NCBI GenBank assembly: GCA_030699825.1
Contig: JAUYKV010000034.1
Span: forward strand, 1 to 64,000
DNA: 64,000 bases
Reading direction: 5' to 3'
DNA from: Pseudomonas sp.
GTDB taxonomy: Bacteria; Pseudomonadota; Gammaproteobacteria; Pseudomonadales; Pseudomonadaceae
Each line of letters begins with the position of its first letter. Positions within the stretch are counted from its first letter, which is position 1. Made by a program: the position numbers and the translations under genes. Below, piece after piece: positions 43,893 to 53,031 of this stretch. The notes under the pieces are model-generated. The model was not told where the DNA came from. It worked only from the letters and a program-made list of their open reading frames with translations, and searched no databases.

Positions 43893-44647
43893 TGAGCGCG
43901 TTGCGCCTGCTGTTGGTTGTCCTGTTTACCCTGCTCGCGCCAATGGTCTTTGCCGCCGACAATCCGTTGTCGATCCCGGCGATCACCCTGAGTACCGATA
44001 CCGAAGGCCAGCAGGAGTATTCGGTCAGCCTGCAGATCCTGCTGATCATGACAGCGCTGAGTTTCATTCCGGCCTTCGTCATGCTGATGACCAGTTTCAC
44101 CCGCATCATCATCGTGTTCTCCATCCTGCGTCAGGCCCTGGGTCTGCAGCAGACGCCGTCCAACCAGATTCTCGTCGGCCTGGCGCTGTTTCTGACCCTG
44201 TTCATCATGGCGCCGGTGTTCGAACAGATCAATAAAGAGGCCTTGCAGCCTTATCTCAGCGAGCAATTGCCGGCCCAGGAGGCGATTGCCAAGGCCGAGG
44301 TGCCGCTGAAGAACTTCATGCTGGCGCAGACCCGCGAAAGCGATCTGGATCTCTTCGTGCGCCTGTCCAAGCGCAACGATATCGCCAGCCCGGAAGACAC
44401 GCCCCTGGTCATTCTGGTCCCGGCGTTCGTCACCTCCGAGCTGAAGACGGCGTTCCAGATCGGCTTCATGATCTTCATCCCGTTCCTGGTGATCGACCTG
44501 GTAGTGGCCAGTATCCTCATGGCCATGGGCATGATGATGCTCTCGCCGCTGATCATTTCCCTGCCGTTCAAGATCATGCTGTTTGTCCTCATCGATGGCT
44601 GGGCGCTGATCATGGGCACCCTCGCCGCCAGCTTCGGAGGAACCTGA
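43892..44647 (+). CDS. fliP: FliP, core export-gate protein
   Basis: The 251-residue membrane protein has an N-terminal signal peptide ([16 protein letters not shown]) and the FliP signatures [40 protein letters not shown] and [20 protein letters not shown]. Five FliP, four FliQ and one FliR form the gate pore. The ATG at 43892 shares a base with the fliO stop. Confidence 0.98.
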   Translation: MSALRLLLVVLFTLLAPMVFAADNPLSIPAITLSTDTEGQQEYSVSLQILLIMTALSFIPAFVMLMTSFTRIIIVFSILRQALGLQQTPSNQILVGLALFLTLFIMAPVFEQINKEALQPYLSEQLPAQEAIAKAEVPLKNFMLAQTRESDLDLFVRLSKRNDIASPEDTPLVILVPAFVTSELKTAFQIGFMIFIPFLVIDLVVASILMAMGMMMLSPLIISLPFKIMLFVLIDGWALIMGTLAASFGGT

Positions 44648-44649
44648 GC

Positions 44650-44919
44650 ATGACCCCCGAGGTAGCCGTCGACCTGTTTCGCGAGGCGCTGTGGCTGACC
44701 GCCACCATAGTCGCGATCATCGTCGTGCCCAGCCTGCTGGTCGGCCTGCTGGTCGCCATGTTCCAGGCCGCGACCCAGATCAACGAACAGACCCTGAGCT
44801 TCCTGCCGCGCCTGCTGGTGATCCTGGTCACCCTGATCGTCGCCGGGCCCTGGCTGGCCCAGCGCATGATCGAGTACACGCAGAATTTGATTATGAATAT
44901 TCCTATGCTGATCGGCTGA
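44650..44919 (+). CDS. fliQ: FliQ, export-gate protein
   Basis: The 89-residue protein has two membrane hairpin segments (ALWLTATIVAIIVVPSLLVG; LPRLLVILVTLIVAGPWLAQ) and the family order. It starts two bases after the fliP stop and is part of the FliPQR gate. Confidence 0.98.
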   Translation: MTPEVAVDLFREALWLTATIVAIIVVPSLLVGLLVAMFQAATQINEQTLSFLPRLLVILVTLIVAGPWLAQRMIEYTQNLIMNIPMLIG

Positions 44920-44971
44920 ACGCCCATGCATAAATCGACTGAGCGCCCTTATAGCGGCGCTGGGCTTTGAC

Positions 44972-45748
44972 ATGCTGGAACTGAGCGATGCGCAGATCGG
45001 CGGCTGGGTGAGCAGTTTTCTCTTGCCGCTGTTTCGCATTGCCGCGCTGTTGATGGTGATGCCGATCATTGGCACGCAGCTGGTGCCGCTGCGCGTGCGC
45101 CTGTATCTGGCACTGGCGATCTGCCTGCTGTTGCTGCCCAACCTGCCGCCGATGCCGCAGGTCGAGGCGTTGAGCCTGTCGACGTTTATCCTGATCGCCC
45201 AGGAAGTGCTGATCGGGGTGATGCTGGGTTTTATCCTGCAGCTGTTCTTCCATGCCTTCGTCATCGCCGGGCAGATAGTGGCGACGCAGATGGGCCTGGG
45301 CTTCGCCTCCATGGTCGATCCGGCCAACGGCATCTCGGTGGCGGTGATCGGTCAGTTTCTGCTAATGCTGGTGACTTTGCTGTTTCTCGCCATGAACGGC
45401 CACCTGGTGGTGTTCGAGGTGTTGGCCGAGAGTTTCGTCACCCTGCCGGTTGGCGGCGGCTTTCTGGTCGAACACTACTGGGAACTGGCCAATAAACTGG
45501 GCTGGGTAATAGGCGCGGCGCTGATCCTGGTGTTGCCGGCGATCACTGCGCTGCTGGTGGTCAACCTGGCCTTCGGGGTGATGACCCGCGCCGCGCCGCA
45601 GCTGAATATTTTCTCCATCGGTTTTCCGCTGACCCTGGTCGTGGGGTTGGTGATTCTCTGGATTGGCATGGCCGATATTCTCGCGCAGTACCAGGTATTC
45701 GCCAGCGAAGCCCTGCAACTGTTGCGCGAAATGGCGCGGGCGGGTTGA
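44972..45748 (+). CDS. fliR: FliR, export-gate protein
   Basis: The 258-residue membrane protein has about six hydrophobic segments and family motifs such as LFRIAALLMVMPIIGTQLVP and GQIVATQMGLGFASMVDPAN. FliR joins the FliPQ pore and contacts FlhB. Its stop touches the left end of the inverted-repeat element that separates it from flhB. Confidence 0.97.
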   Translation: MLELSDAQIGGWVSSFLLPLFRIAALLMVMPIIGTQLVPLRVRLYLALAICLLLLPNLPPMPQVEALSLSTFILIAQEVLIGVMLGFILQLFFHAFVIAGQIVATQMGLGFASMVDPANGISVAVIGQFLLMLVTLLFLAMNGHLVVFEVLAESFVTLPVGGGFLVEHYWELANKLGWVIGAALILVLPAITALLVVNLAFGVMTRAAPQLNIFSIGFPLTLVVGLVILWIGMADILAQYQVFASEALQLLREMARAG

Positions 45749-46013
45749 GGGTCTGCTGACGTTTCGCTGCGGCCGCGACGGAGGCCCGTTTGGTGCAGAA
45801 CAAGGCAGGAGGAGTGAAGTTTGGTGGTTCCAAATGAACGACGAGTAACGCAGTGCTGCACCAAACGGGCACCGTCCCTTCGGGTTGCGCGGCAAATTGT
45901 GCCAGGCGGCGTTGCGGGACTTGGCAAGGGAATAACCATTCCCTGCGTCCCGCGCCTTGCCTGGCGCAATTTGGCGCAGCAACGCGGCTCGCAGCGAAAC
46001 GTCAGCAGACCCT
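45748..46013. mobile_element. MITE-like element with 24-bp terminal inverted repeats
   Basis: AGGGTCTGCTGACGTTTCGC plus four bases (45748-45771) is matched exactly in reverse complement at 45990-46013. Inside, CCCGTTTGGTGCA (45785-45797) pairs with TGCACCAAACGGG (45857-45869), and a long imperfect hairpin spans about 45890-45977 with GGGAATAACCATTCCC at its tip. There is no transposase, so mobility would need outside help. It fills the whole gap between fliR and flhB. Confidence 0.8.
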
Positions 46014-46017
46014 AACC

Positions 46018-47154
46018 ATGGCCGAATCGGAAAGCGGTGCAGATAAAAGCGAGGAACCCACGGAGAAACGCCAGCGCGAATCCCGTGAGAAAGGCCAGAT
46101 CGCCCGCTCCCGCGAGCTCAACACCCTGGCAATCATGCTGGCCGGGGCCGGCGGCCTGCTGGTCTTTGGCGGCAGCCTGGGCAGCGATTTGATGTCGATC
46201 ATGAGCGGCAATTTCTCCCTGTCGCGCGAGGTGATCATGGATGAACGCTCCATGATGATCTGGCTGCTGGCCTCCGGGAAAGTCGCTGTGGATGCCGTGG
46301 CGCCATTATTTCTGGCCTTGCTGATCGCTTCTATTGTCGGCCCTATTTCATTGGGTGGCTGGCTGTTCTCAGCCAAGGCGATGGCGCCCAAAATGAGCCG
46401 GATGGATCCGCTTGCAGGCCTCAAACGGATGTTTTCGGCCAAGGCGCTGGTTGAATTGCTCAAGGCGCTGGCCAAGTTCATTCTGGTGCTTGCCGTGGCG
46501 CTGGCGGTGCTGGCGACCAACGTCGACGACCTGCTGGCGATGGCCCATGAGCCGCTGGAGATGGCGATCCTGCATGCCGCCCAGGTGGTCGGCTGGAGCG
46601 CGCTGTGGATGGCCTGCGGGCTGGTGCTGATTGCGGCGGTGGATGTGCCGTTCCAGCTCTGGGACAACAAGCAGAAGCTGATGATGACCAAGCAGGAAGT
46701 GCGCGACGAATACAAGGACAGCGAGGGCAAGCCCGAGGTCAAGCAGCGTATCCGCCAGCTGCAACGCGAGATGGCCGAGCGGCGCATGATGCAAGCCGTG
46801 CCGCAGGCGGATGTGGTGATCACCAACCCGACCCACTTCGCCGTGGCCCTGAAGTACGACCCGAGCAAAGGCAGCGCGCCGGTGTTGCTGGCCAAGGGCG
46901 GCGACTTTACCGCCTTGAAGATTCGCGAGATCGCCCAGGAGCACAAAGTCATGCTGCTGGAATCGCCGGCTCTGGCGCGGGCGGTGTTCTATTCCACCGA
47001 GCTGGACCAGGAAATCCCCGCCGGCCTTTACCTGGCCGTGGCCCAGGTGCTGGCCTACGTCTACCAGATCCGCCAGTACCAGGCCGGCAAGGGCAAGCGC
47101 CCGGCGCCGCTGCCGGACCTGCCGATCCCGCCGGATTTACGTCGCGACGACTAG
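46018..47154 (+). CDS. flhB: FlhB, export substrate-specificity switch
   Basis: The 378-residue product has an acidic N-terminus with EEPTEKRQRESREKGQIARS, four membrane segments, and a cytoplasmic domain with the autocleavage motif NPTH at 270-273. FlhB changes export from hook to filament substrates on contact with FliK. The ATG at 46018 lies five bases after the repeat element; a longer open frame through the element is not credible. There is no obvious ribosome site in the five bases left, so the repeat end itself must supply it. Confidence 0.97.
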   Translation: MAESESGADKSEEPTEKRQRESREKGQIARSRELNTLAIMLAGAGGLLVFGGSLGSDLMSIMSGNFSLSREVIMDERSMMIWLLASGKVAVDAVAPLFLALLIASIVGPISLGGWLFSAKAMAPKMSRMDPLAGLKRMFSAKALVELLKALAKFILVLAVALAVLATNVDDLLAMAHEPLEMAILHAAQVVGWSALWMACGLVLIAAVDVPFQLWDNKQKLMMTKQEVRDEYKDSEGKPEVKQRIRQLQREMAERRMMQAVPQADVVITNPTHFAVALKYDPSKGSAPVLLAKGGDFTALKIREIAQEHKVMLLESPALARAVFYSTELDQEIPAGLYLAVAQVLAYVYQIRQYQAGKGKRPAPLPDLPIPPDLRRDD

Positions 47155-47172
47155 GGTGGAGTCAGCAGGCCC

Positions 47173-47506
47173 GACGCCGCGATGGGTTACGCCGCGCCCA
47201 AACAGCGGTATTGGCCGAAATTGGCTCAGCGGCTAACCCATCCACGGGGGGCGGGACAGTTCGTAGGATGGTGTTGAGCGCAGCGATACCCATCGAGCGA
47301 TTGATGCCTGCCGACTAATCTCCCGCCCAGCGAGTTGGTTGGGTTAGCGGCGCTGGCCGCCGGATTACAGGCAGCCAAGCCCTTCGAGTGCCGCGTAACC
47401 CGACATGGCGTCAGCAGGCCCGGCGCCGCGATGGGTTACGCCGCGCCAAAACAGCGGTCTTGAGCGAATATCGGCTCGGCGGCTAACCCATCCTGCGGGG
47501 CTGGCT
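47173..47506. repeat. Two-copy TGGGTTA/TAACCCA repeat before flhA
   Basis: CGCCGCGATGGGTTACGCCG followed by a CAGCGGT...GCTCAGCGGCTAACCCATCC segment occurs at about 47175-47243 and again, diverged, at about 47421-47493. Between them lie GTAGGATGGTGTTGAGCGC and another TTGGGTTAGCGGC/CGCGTAACCCGAC pair. It is non-coding and belongs to the family at 2-141. Confidence 0.75.
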
Positions 47507-47542
47507 CTGGCTTGCTCATCCCTCATCCCGCCCAGGCAAAGT

Positions 47543-47558
47543 TGGACAGCTTCTTGCA
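47543..47558 (+). promoter_or_regulatory. Sigma-54 promoter of flhA operon
   Basis: TGGACAG-CTTC-TTGCA has GG at 47544-47545 and GC at 47556-47557. It lies 56 bases before the flhA start. The -24 box is weaker than at other promoters here. Confidence 0.65.
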
Positions 47559-47614
47559 ATCCCTTGGCAAAGGCGCGGTCAGCGTCAAAAGATTGAATTG
47601 GCTGGGGTAGGGAT

Positions 47615-49744
47615 GTGGCAGTAGATCGCTCGCAAATGGTCGGTAACGTACGCAGCAACCTGTCCGGGTTGCGCGGGGGCAATCTGGGTATTCCCCTGAT
47701 GCTGCTGGTCATGCTCGGCATGGTCATGCTGCCGATTCCGCCGTTCCTGCTCGACGTGTTGTTCACCTTCAGCATCGCCCTGTCGATCGTGGTGCTGCTG
47801 GTCGGCATCTACGCCTTGCGCCCGCTGGATTTCGCGGTGTTCCCGACCATCCTGCTGGCGGCGACCTTGCTGCGTCTGGCGCTGAACGTCGCCTCCACCC
47901 GCGTGGTGTTGCTCAACGGGCATGACGGCCATGGCGCGGCGGGGCAGGTGATTCAGGCCTTCGGCGAGGTGGTGATCGGCGGTAACTACGTGGTCGGTAT
48001 CGTGGTGTTCGCCATCCTCATGATCATCAACTTCGTGGTGGTGACCAAGGGCGCCGGGCGGATTTCCGAGGTCAGCGCGCGCTTCACCCTGGACGCCATG
48101 CCCGGCAAGCAGATGGCCATCGACGCCGACCTGAATGCCGGCCTGATCGATCAGGCGGAAGCCAAGACGCGTCGTTCCGAGGTCTCCCAAGAGGCCGATT
48201 TCTATGGCTCGATGGACGGTGCCAGCAAGTTCGTCCGTGGCGATGCCATCGCCGGTCTGCTGATCCTGTTCATCAACCTGATCGGTGGCATCGCCATCGG
48301 CATCTTCCAGCACGACCTGAGCTTCGCCGATGCGGGCAAGGTCTACACCCTGCTGACCATCGGCGACGGCCTGGTCGCGCAGATCCCCTCGCTGCTGCTG
48401 TCGACTGCCGCGGCGATCATGGTCACCCGGGTCTCCAGCTCGGAAGACATGGGCGCCCAGGTCAACCGGCAGATGTTCGCCTCGCCGCGCGCCCTGGCCG
48501 TGGCGGCGGCGATCATGATCGCCATGGGCCTGGTGCCCGGCATGCCGCATTTTTCCTTTATCAGCCTGGGCCTGGTCGCTGCGGGCGGCGCCTACTGGAT
48601 CGCCAACAAGCAACGCAAGGTCAAGGCAGAGGAGGTGCAAGAGGTGCAGCGTCAGCAGGAACTGCTGCCGGCGCAGCGTGCCCAGGAGGTCAAGGAGCTC
48701 GGCTGGGACGACGTCATGCCAGTGGACATGGTCGGCCTGGAGGTCGGCTACCGGCTGATCCCGCTGGTCGACCGTAACCAGGGCGGCCAGTTGCTCGCGC
48801 GGATCAAGGGCGTGCGCAAGAAGCTCTCCCAGGAGATGGGCTTTCTCATGCCCTCGGTGCATATCCGCGACAACCTCGACCTGCAGCCCAGCGCCTACCG
48901 CTTGACCTTGATGGGCGTCAGCGTGGCCGAGGCCGAGGTCTACCCGGATCGTGAGTTGGCGATCAATCCGGGTCAGGTATTCGGCAGCCTTAACGGCATT
49001 GCCGCCAAGGATCCGGCGTTCGGCCTGGAGGCGGTCTGGATCGACCCGGGCCAGCGCGATCAGGCGCAATCGCTGGGCTACACCGTGGTCGATGCCAGCA
49101 CCGTGGTCGCCACCCACCTCAATCAGGTCTTGCACAAGCACGCCCATGAGCTGCTGGGGCACGAGGAAGTGCAGCAGCTCATGCAGTTGCTGGCGAAAAG
49201 CTCGCCGAAGCTGGCCGAGGAGCTGGTGCCGGGCCTGGTGTCGCTGTCGACCCTGCTCAAGGTGTTGCAGGCGCTGCTGCAGGAACAGGTGCCGGTGCGC
49301 GACATCCGTACCATCGCCGAAGCCATCGCCAACGTGGCACCGAAGAGTCAAGATCCCGCCGCGATGGTCGCGGCGGTGCGGGTCGCCCTGGCGCGGGCCA
49401 TCGTGCAAAGCATCGTGGGACTAGAGCTGGAGCTGCCTGTGATCACCCTTGAGCCAAGGTTGGAACAGATATTGCTAAACAGTCTACAGAAGGCCGGTCA
49501 AGGCTCCGAGGAGGGCATCCTCCTGGAACCGGGCATGGCCGAGAAGCTGCAGCGTTCCCTGGTGGAAGCAGCGCAGCGCCAGGAAATGCTCGGCAAGCCA
49601 GTGATCCTGCTGGTAGCCGGACCGGTTCGGGCGATGCTCTCGCGGTTTGCACGGTTGGCAGTGCCGAGTGTGCACGTGCTGGCTTACCAGGAAATCCCGG
49701 ACAACAAGCAGGTCACCATCGTCGCAACGGTGGGGCAGAATTAA
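47615..49744 (+). CDS. flhA: FlhA, export-gate ring protein
   Basis: The 709-residue product has eight predicted membrane segments in the N-terminal 330 residues (LPIPPFLLDVLFTFSIALSI; LRPLDFAVFPTILLAATLLR; FHIPEP-type region TKGAGRISEVSARFTLDAMP) and a cytoplasmic C-terminal domain that forms a nonameric ring and docks chaperones. The GTG at 47615 is chosen since the overlapping ATG at 47613 leads to an immediate stop; the next in-frame ATG at 47636 lacks a ribosome site. First gene before flhF. Confidence 0.97.
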   Translation: MAVDRSQMVGNVRSNLSGLRGGNLGIPLMLLVMLGMVMLPIPPFLLDVLFTFSIALSIVVLLVGIYALRPLDFAVFPTILLAATLLRLALNVASTRVVLLNGHDGHGAAGQVIQAFGEVVIGGNYVVGIVVFAILMIINFVVVTKGAGRISEVSARFTLDAMPGKQMAIDADLNAGLIDQAEAKTRRSEVSQEADFYGSMDGASKFVRGDAIAGLLILFINLIGGIAIGIFQHDLSFADAGKVYTLLTIGDGLVAQIPSLLLSTAAAIMVTRVSSSEDMGAQVNRQMFASPRALAVAAAIMIAMGLVPGMPHFSFISLGLVAAGGAYWIANKQRKVKAEEVQEVQRQQELLPAQRAQEVKELGWDDVMPVDMVGLEVGYRLIPLVDRNQGGQLLARIKGVRKKLSQEMGFLMPSVHIRDNLDLQPSAYRLTLMGVSVAEAEVYPDRELAINPGQVFGSLNGIAAKDPAFGLEAVWIDPGQRDQAQSLGYTVVDASTVVATHLNQVLHKHAHELLGHEEVQQLMQLLAKSSPKLAEELVPGLVSLSTLLKVLQALLQEQVPVRDIRTIAEAIANVAPKSQDPAAMVAAVRVALARAIVQSIVGLELELPVITLEPRLEQILLNSLQKAGQGSEEGILLEPGMAEKLQRSLVEAAQRQEMLGKPVILLVAGPVRAMLSRFARLAVPSVHVLAYQEIPDNKQVTIVATVGQN

Positions 49745-49759
49745 CCGAGGTAACAGGCC

Positions 49760-51061
49760 ATGCAGGTCAAACGCTTTTTCGCTGCCGATATGCGTCAAGC
49801 CATGAAGCTGGTTCGCGACGAGCTCGGCGCGGACGCCTCGATCATCGGTAACCGCCGGGTTGCCGGCGGCGTCGAGCTGACTGCCGCGCTGGACTACCAG
49901 ATTCCCGCCGCACCTGCCCGCCAGCCGAACGCGGCACTGGAAGCCGAGCTGCTTCAGACCCAGGCCCGTATCGCCGCGGCCCAGACCGAACTGGTCACGC
50001 GCAGCCAAGCCGACGCCAGCAAGGATCGCCAACTGTTCGGCGAAGAGCCGGCGGCGCCGCTCGACACGCTGGATGCCGCGCTGCGCATGGCCGCGCCAGC
50101 AGCCATGACGACTAGCGACCAGGGCGCACTCGAGGCCATGCGCTCCGAGCTGCATGGCCTGCGTGAGTTGCTCGAAGGACAGCTCGGTTCCATGGTCTGG
50201 GGCCAGATGCAGACGCGTCGGCCGCAGCAGGCCAACCTCTGGCGGCGCCTGCAGCGCATGGGCCTGCCCGCCGAGTTGTCGCGGGTGTTGCTCGAGCGCG
50301 TGGCAAATGTCGCCGAGCCGCGCCAGGCCTGGGGCATGTTGCTCGCTCACCTGGCCCATGCGATTCAAACGCCGCAGCAGGAGCCGCTGGAGGAGGGCGG
50401 GGTGATTGCCCTGGTCGGTCCGGCCGGCATGGGTAAAACCACCACCCTGGCCAAGCTGGCCGCGCGTTACGTGCTCAAGTACGGCGCTCAGCATGTCGCC
50501 CTGGTCAGCCTGGACAGTTATCGGATTGGCGCCCAGGAACAGTTGAAAACCCTGGGGCGTATTCTCAATGTGCCGGTGACCCTGGTCGACCCGGGGCAGT
50601 CGTTGACCCAGGCTCTGGCCCCACTGGCGCGCAAGCGCGTGGTCTTGATCGATAGCGCCGGCCTGCCGGCCAGCGATCCCGCCCTGCACATGCAGTTGGA
50701 GACCCTGGCCAGTCGCGGCATCAAGGCTAAAAATTATCTGGTTCTGGCCGCAACCAGCCAGAGCCAGGTGCTCAAGGCGGCCTACCACAGCTACAAGCGC
50801 TGCGGTCTTTCCGGCTGCATCCTGACCAAACTGGATGAGGCCACCAGCCTGGGCGAAGTTTTAGGTCTGGCTATTGGCCAGCGTCTACCGGTAGCCTATC
50901 TGACCGATGGACCACGGATTCCGGATGATTTGCAGGTGCCACGCAGCCACCAACTGGTGAGCCGTGCGGTGGGCCTGCAAAACGCCGAGGATCCGAGCGA
51001 AGATACGATGGCCGAGATGTTTGCCGGGCTTTATCAACATCCGGCGCGGCGCGCCGGTTAA
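49760..51061 (+). CDS. flhF: FlhF, SRP-type GTPase for polar flagellum placement
   Basis: FlhF marks the pole where the flagellum is built. The 433-residue protein has a basic N-terminus (MQVKRFFAADMRQAMKLVRD), a middle helical domain, and an SRP-like NG GTPase domain from about 215 with G1 loop GPAGMGKTTTLAKLA, LDSYRIGAQEQLKTLGRILN and LTKLDEATSLGEVLGL. It is directly upstream of fleN, as in other polarly flagellated bacteria. Confidence 0.97.
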   Translation: MQVKRFFAADMRQAMKLVRDELGADASIIGNRRVAGGVELTAALDYQIPAAPARQPNAALEAELLQTQARIAAAQTELVTRSQADASKDRQLFGEEPAAPLDTLDAALRMAAPAAMTTSDQGALEAMRSELHGLRELLEGQLGSMVWGQMQTRRPQQANLWRRLQRMGLPAELSRVLLERVANVAEPRQAWGMLLAHLAHAIQTPQQEPLEEGGVIALVGPAGMGKTTTLAKLAARYVLKYGAQHVALVSLDSYRIGAQEQLKTLGRILNVPVTLVDPGQSLTQALAPLARKRVVLIDSAGLPASDPALHMQLETLASRGIKAKNYLVLAATSQSQVLKAAYHSYKRCGLSGCILTKLDEATSLGEVLGLAIGQRLPVAYLTDGPRIPDDLQVPRSHQLVSRAVGLQNAEDPSEDTMAEMFAGLYQHPARRAG

Positions 51062-51179
51062 CGGGCCACTGCGGCAGTGGTTCAGCGATATGCGGCAATG
51101 CGTGGTGCCCGGCAGTGACTTGGCGCAGGACACGCAGCCACATGGTTCCAGTCGAAGTCAGACAAGGTGTGTAGATAAC

Positions 51180-52010
51180 ATGGGTATGCATCCCGTACAG
51201 GTGATTGCGGTGACCGGCGGCAAGGGTGGCGTCGGCAAGACCAATGTGTCGGTGAATCTGGCGCTGGCGCTGGCTGACCTCGGTCGGCGGGTGATGGTGA
51301 TGGACGCCGACCTGGGTCTGGCCAACATCGACGTGCTGCTGGGCCTGACGGCCAAACGCACGCTGGCCGATGTGATCAGTGGCGAGTGCGAACTGCGCGA
51401 CGTGGTGCTGCAAGGCCCCGGCGGCATTCGTATCGTCCCCGCGGCCTCCGGCACGCAAAGCATGGTGCAGCTTTCGCCCATGCAGCATGCCGGCCTGATC
51501 CAGGCCTTCAGCGACATCAGCGAAAACCTCGATGTCCTGATCATCGATACGGCTGCCGGTATCGGCGACTCGGTGGTCAGCTTCGTCCGCGCCGCCCAGG
51601 AAGTGCTGGTGGTGGTGTGCGACGAGCCGACCTCGATCACGGACGCCTATGCCCTGATCAAATTGCTCAACCGCGACCATGGCATGAGCCGTTTCCGCGT
51701 GCTGGCAAATATGGCGCACAGCCCACAGGAAGGCCGCAACCTGTTTGCCAAGCTGACCAAGGTTACCGATCGTTTCCTCGACGTCGCGCTGCAATATGTC
51801 GGCGCGGTGCCTTATGATGAGTCGGTGCGCAAGGCCGTGCAGAAACAGCGTGCGGTCTACGAAGCGTTCCCGCGCTCGAAGTGTTCCCTGGCGTTCAAGG
51901 CGATTGCCCAGAAAGTCGATGCCTGGCCGCTGCCGGCCAATCCGCGCGGCCATCTGGAATTTTTCGTCGAGCGCCTGGTGCAACAACCGGCCGCGGATAA
52001 GGCCATATGA
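51180..52010 (+). CDS. fleN: FleN (FlhG), flagellar number regulator
   Basis: The 276-residue MinD/ParA-type ATPase has deviant Walker A KGGVGKT (15-21) and DADLGLANIDVLLGL. FleN opposes FlhF and binds FleQ to limit flagella to one. The ATG at 51180 is chosen; the longer open frame overlaps the end of flhF and lies in non-conserved sequence. Its stop TGA overlaps the fliA ATG (ATGA). Confidence 0.97.
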   Translation: MGMHPVQVIAVTGGKGGVGKTNVSVNLALALADLGRRVMVMDADLGLANIDVLLGLTAKRTLADVISGECELRDVVLQGPGGIRIVPAASGTQSMVQLSPMQHAGLIQAFSDISENLDVLIIDTAAGIGDSVVSFVRAAQEVLVVVCDEPTSITDAYALIKLLNRDHGMSRFRVLANMAHSPQEGRNLFAKLTKVTDRFLDVALQYVGAVPYDESVRKAVQKQRAVYEAFPRSKCSLAFKAIAQKVDAWPLPANPRGHLEFFVERLVQQPAADKAI

Positions 52011-52753
52011 CACCAGCTTCTGGACTCCGTATGTACAGCAAGGCTCAGACCCAGGACGCCCAGCACCAGTTGATCGAGCGCCACGCGCCCCTGGTCAAGC
52101 GGATTGCCTACCACTTGTTGGCGCGCTTGCCGGCCAACGTGCAGGTGGATGACTTGATCCAGGCCGGGATGATCGGCCTGCTCGAAGCCTCGAAGAAATA
52201 CGACTCCAGCAAGGGTGCCAGTTTCGAAACATTCGCCGGCATCCGCATCCGCGGTTCGATGCTCGATGAGGTGCGTAAAGGCGATTGGGCGCCGCGTTCG
52301 GTGCACCGCAACAGCCGCATGGTCAGCGATGCCATTCGGGTAATTGAGGCCAGAACCGGTCGCGACGCTAAAGATCAGGAGGTTGCGGCCGAACTCCAAT
52401 TGAGTCTCGAAGATTACTACGGCATTCTTGGCGACACTTTGGGCAGCCGCCTGTTCAGTTTCGACGATTTGTTGCAGGACGGCGAACATGGCGGGCTGCA
52501 CGAAGACGCCAGCTCCACCCATCCCGAACCCTCGCGAGAACTGGAGGACGAACGCTTCCAGGCGGCGTTGGCCGATGCCATCAGCCACTTGCCCGAGCGG
52601 GAACGGTTGGTGTTGGCGCTGTATTACGATGAAGAGCTGAATCTCAAGGAAATTGGTGAGGTTCTGGGGGTTAGCGAATCGCGCGTCAGCCAGTTACATA
52701 CTCAGTGTGCCGCACGTCTGCGGGCACGGCTGGGGGAATGGCGGGCGAGCTAA
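52007..52753 (+). CDS. fliA: FliA, sigma-28 factor
   Basis: The 248-residue sigma factor has region 2 (YHLLARLPANVQVDDLIQAG; FETFAGIRIRGSMLDEVRKG DWAPRS-type -10 recognition) and region 4 (LPERERLVLALYYDEELNLK; LGVSESRVSQLHTQ HTH). It recognises the TAAA-N15-GCCGATAA sites seen before fliC, flgM and fliS. It is inhibited by FlgM (1600-1941). Translationally coupled to fleN. Confidence 0.98.
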   Translation: MTPASGLRMYSKAQTQDAQHQLIERHAPLVKRIAYHLLARLPANVQVDDLIQAGMIGLLEASKKYDSSKGASFETFAGIRIRGSMLDEVRKGDWAPRSVHRNSRMVSDAIRVIEARTGRDAKDQEVAAELQLSLEDYYGILGDTLGSRLFSFDDLLQDGEHGGLHEDASSTHPEPSRELEDERFQAALADAISHLPERERLVLALYYDEELNLKEIGEVLGVSESRVSQLHTQCAARLRARLGEWRAS

Positions 52754-52811
52754 GCAGTTAAATCAGCAGGCCGTTGGAAAACCAGCGAAGTAGTTTTGCA
52801 GCGGCCTGTCA

Positions 52812-52951
52812 GAGGGTGTTTACAAAAGTAGCGAGCGATGGCCAGGCAAGGCGAAATCAGCCGAAAAAGCGGAGTGTACGAGTAGTACATGAGCATTTTG
52901 AGGCTGATTTCAACGCAGCATGGCCGAGCGCAGTAATTTGTAAACGCCCTC
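52812..52951. mobile_element. Long hairpin intergenic element between fliA and cheY
   Basis: GAGGGTGTTTACAAA (52812-52826) pairs with TTTGTAAACGCCCTC (52937-52951) with one mismatch; the inner arms continue to pair imperfectly (AGCGATGGCCAGGCAAGGCG against CGCAGCATGGCCGAGCG, and GAAATCAGCC against GGCTGATTTC), with a tip around GAGTGTACGAGTAGTACATG. The GGCCAGGCAAGGCG segment resembles one in the element at 45748-46013. It is non-coding and MITE-like or REP-like. Confidence 0.75.
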
Positions 52952-53031
52952 TCAGGCCGGTTTCACGATATAAGGCGGGCCCAGGTGCTGGGTTCGTTTG
53001 GGACTGTACGGAGGTCGACTTGGACAAAAAC

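Noticed and set aside
45853..46017. N-terminal extension of FlhB through the inverted-repeat element.
   Set aside because: The open frame is fortuitous; the FlhB family start MAESESGADKSEEPTEKRQ begins at 46018.
47509..47523. TGGCTCTGGCTTGCT upstream of flhA as sigma-54 promoter.
   Set aside because: GG to GC spacing is one base too short; the site at 47543-47558 has correct spacing.
47585..49408. Long antisense open frame over flhA.
   Set aside because: His/Gln/Asp-rich shadow of flhA with no domain signature.
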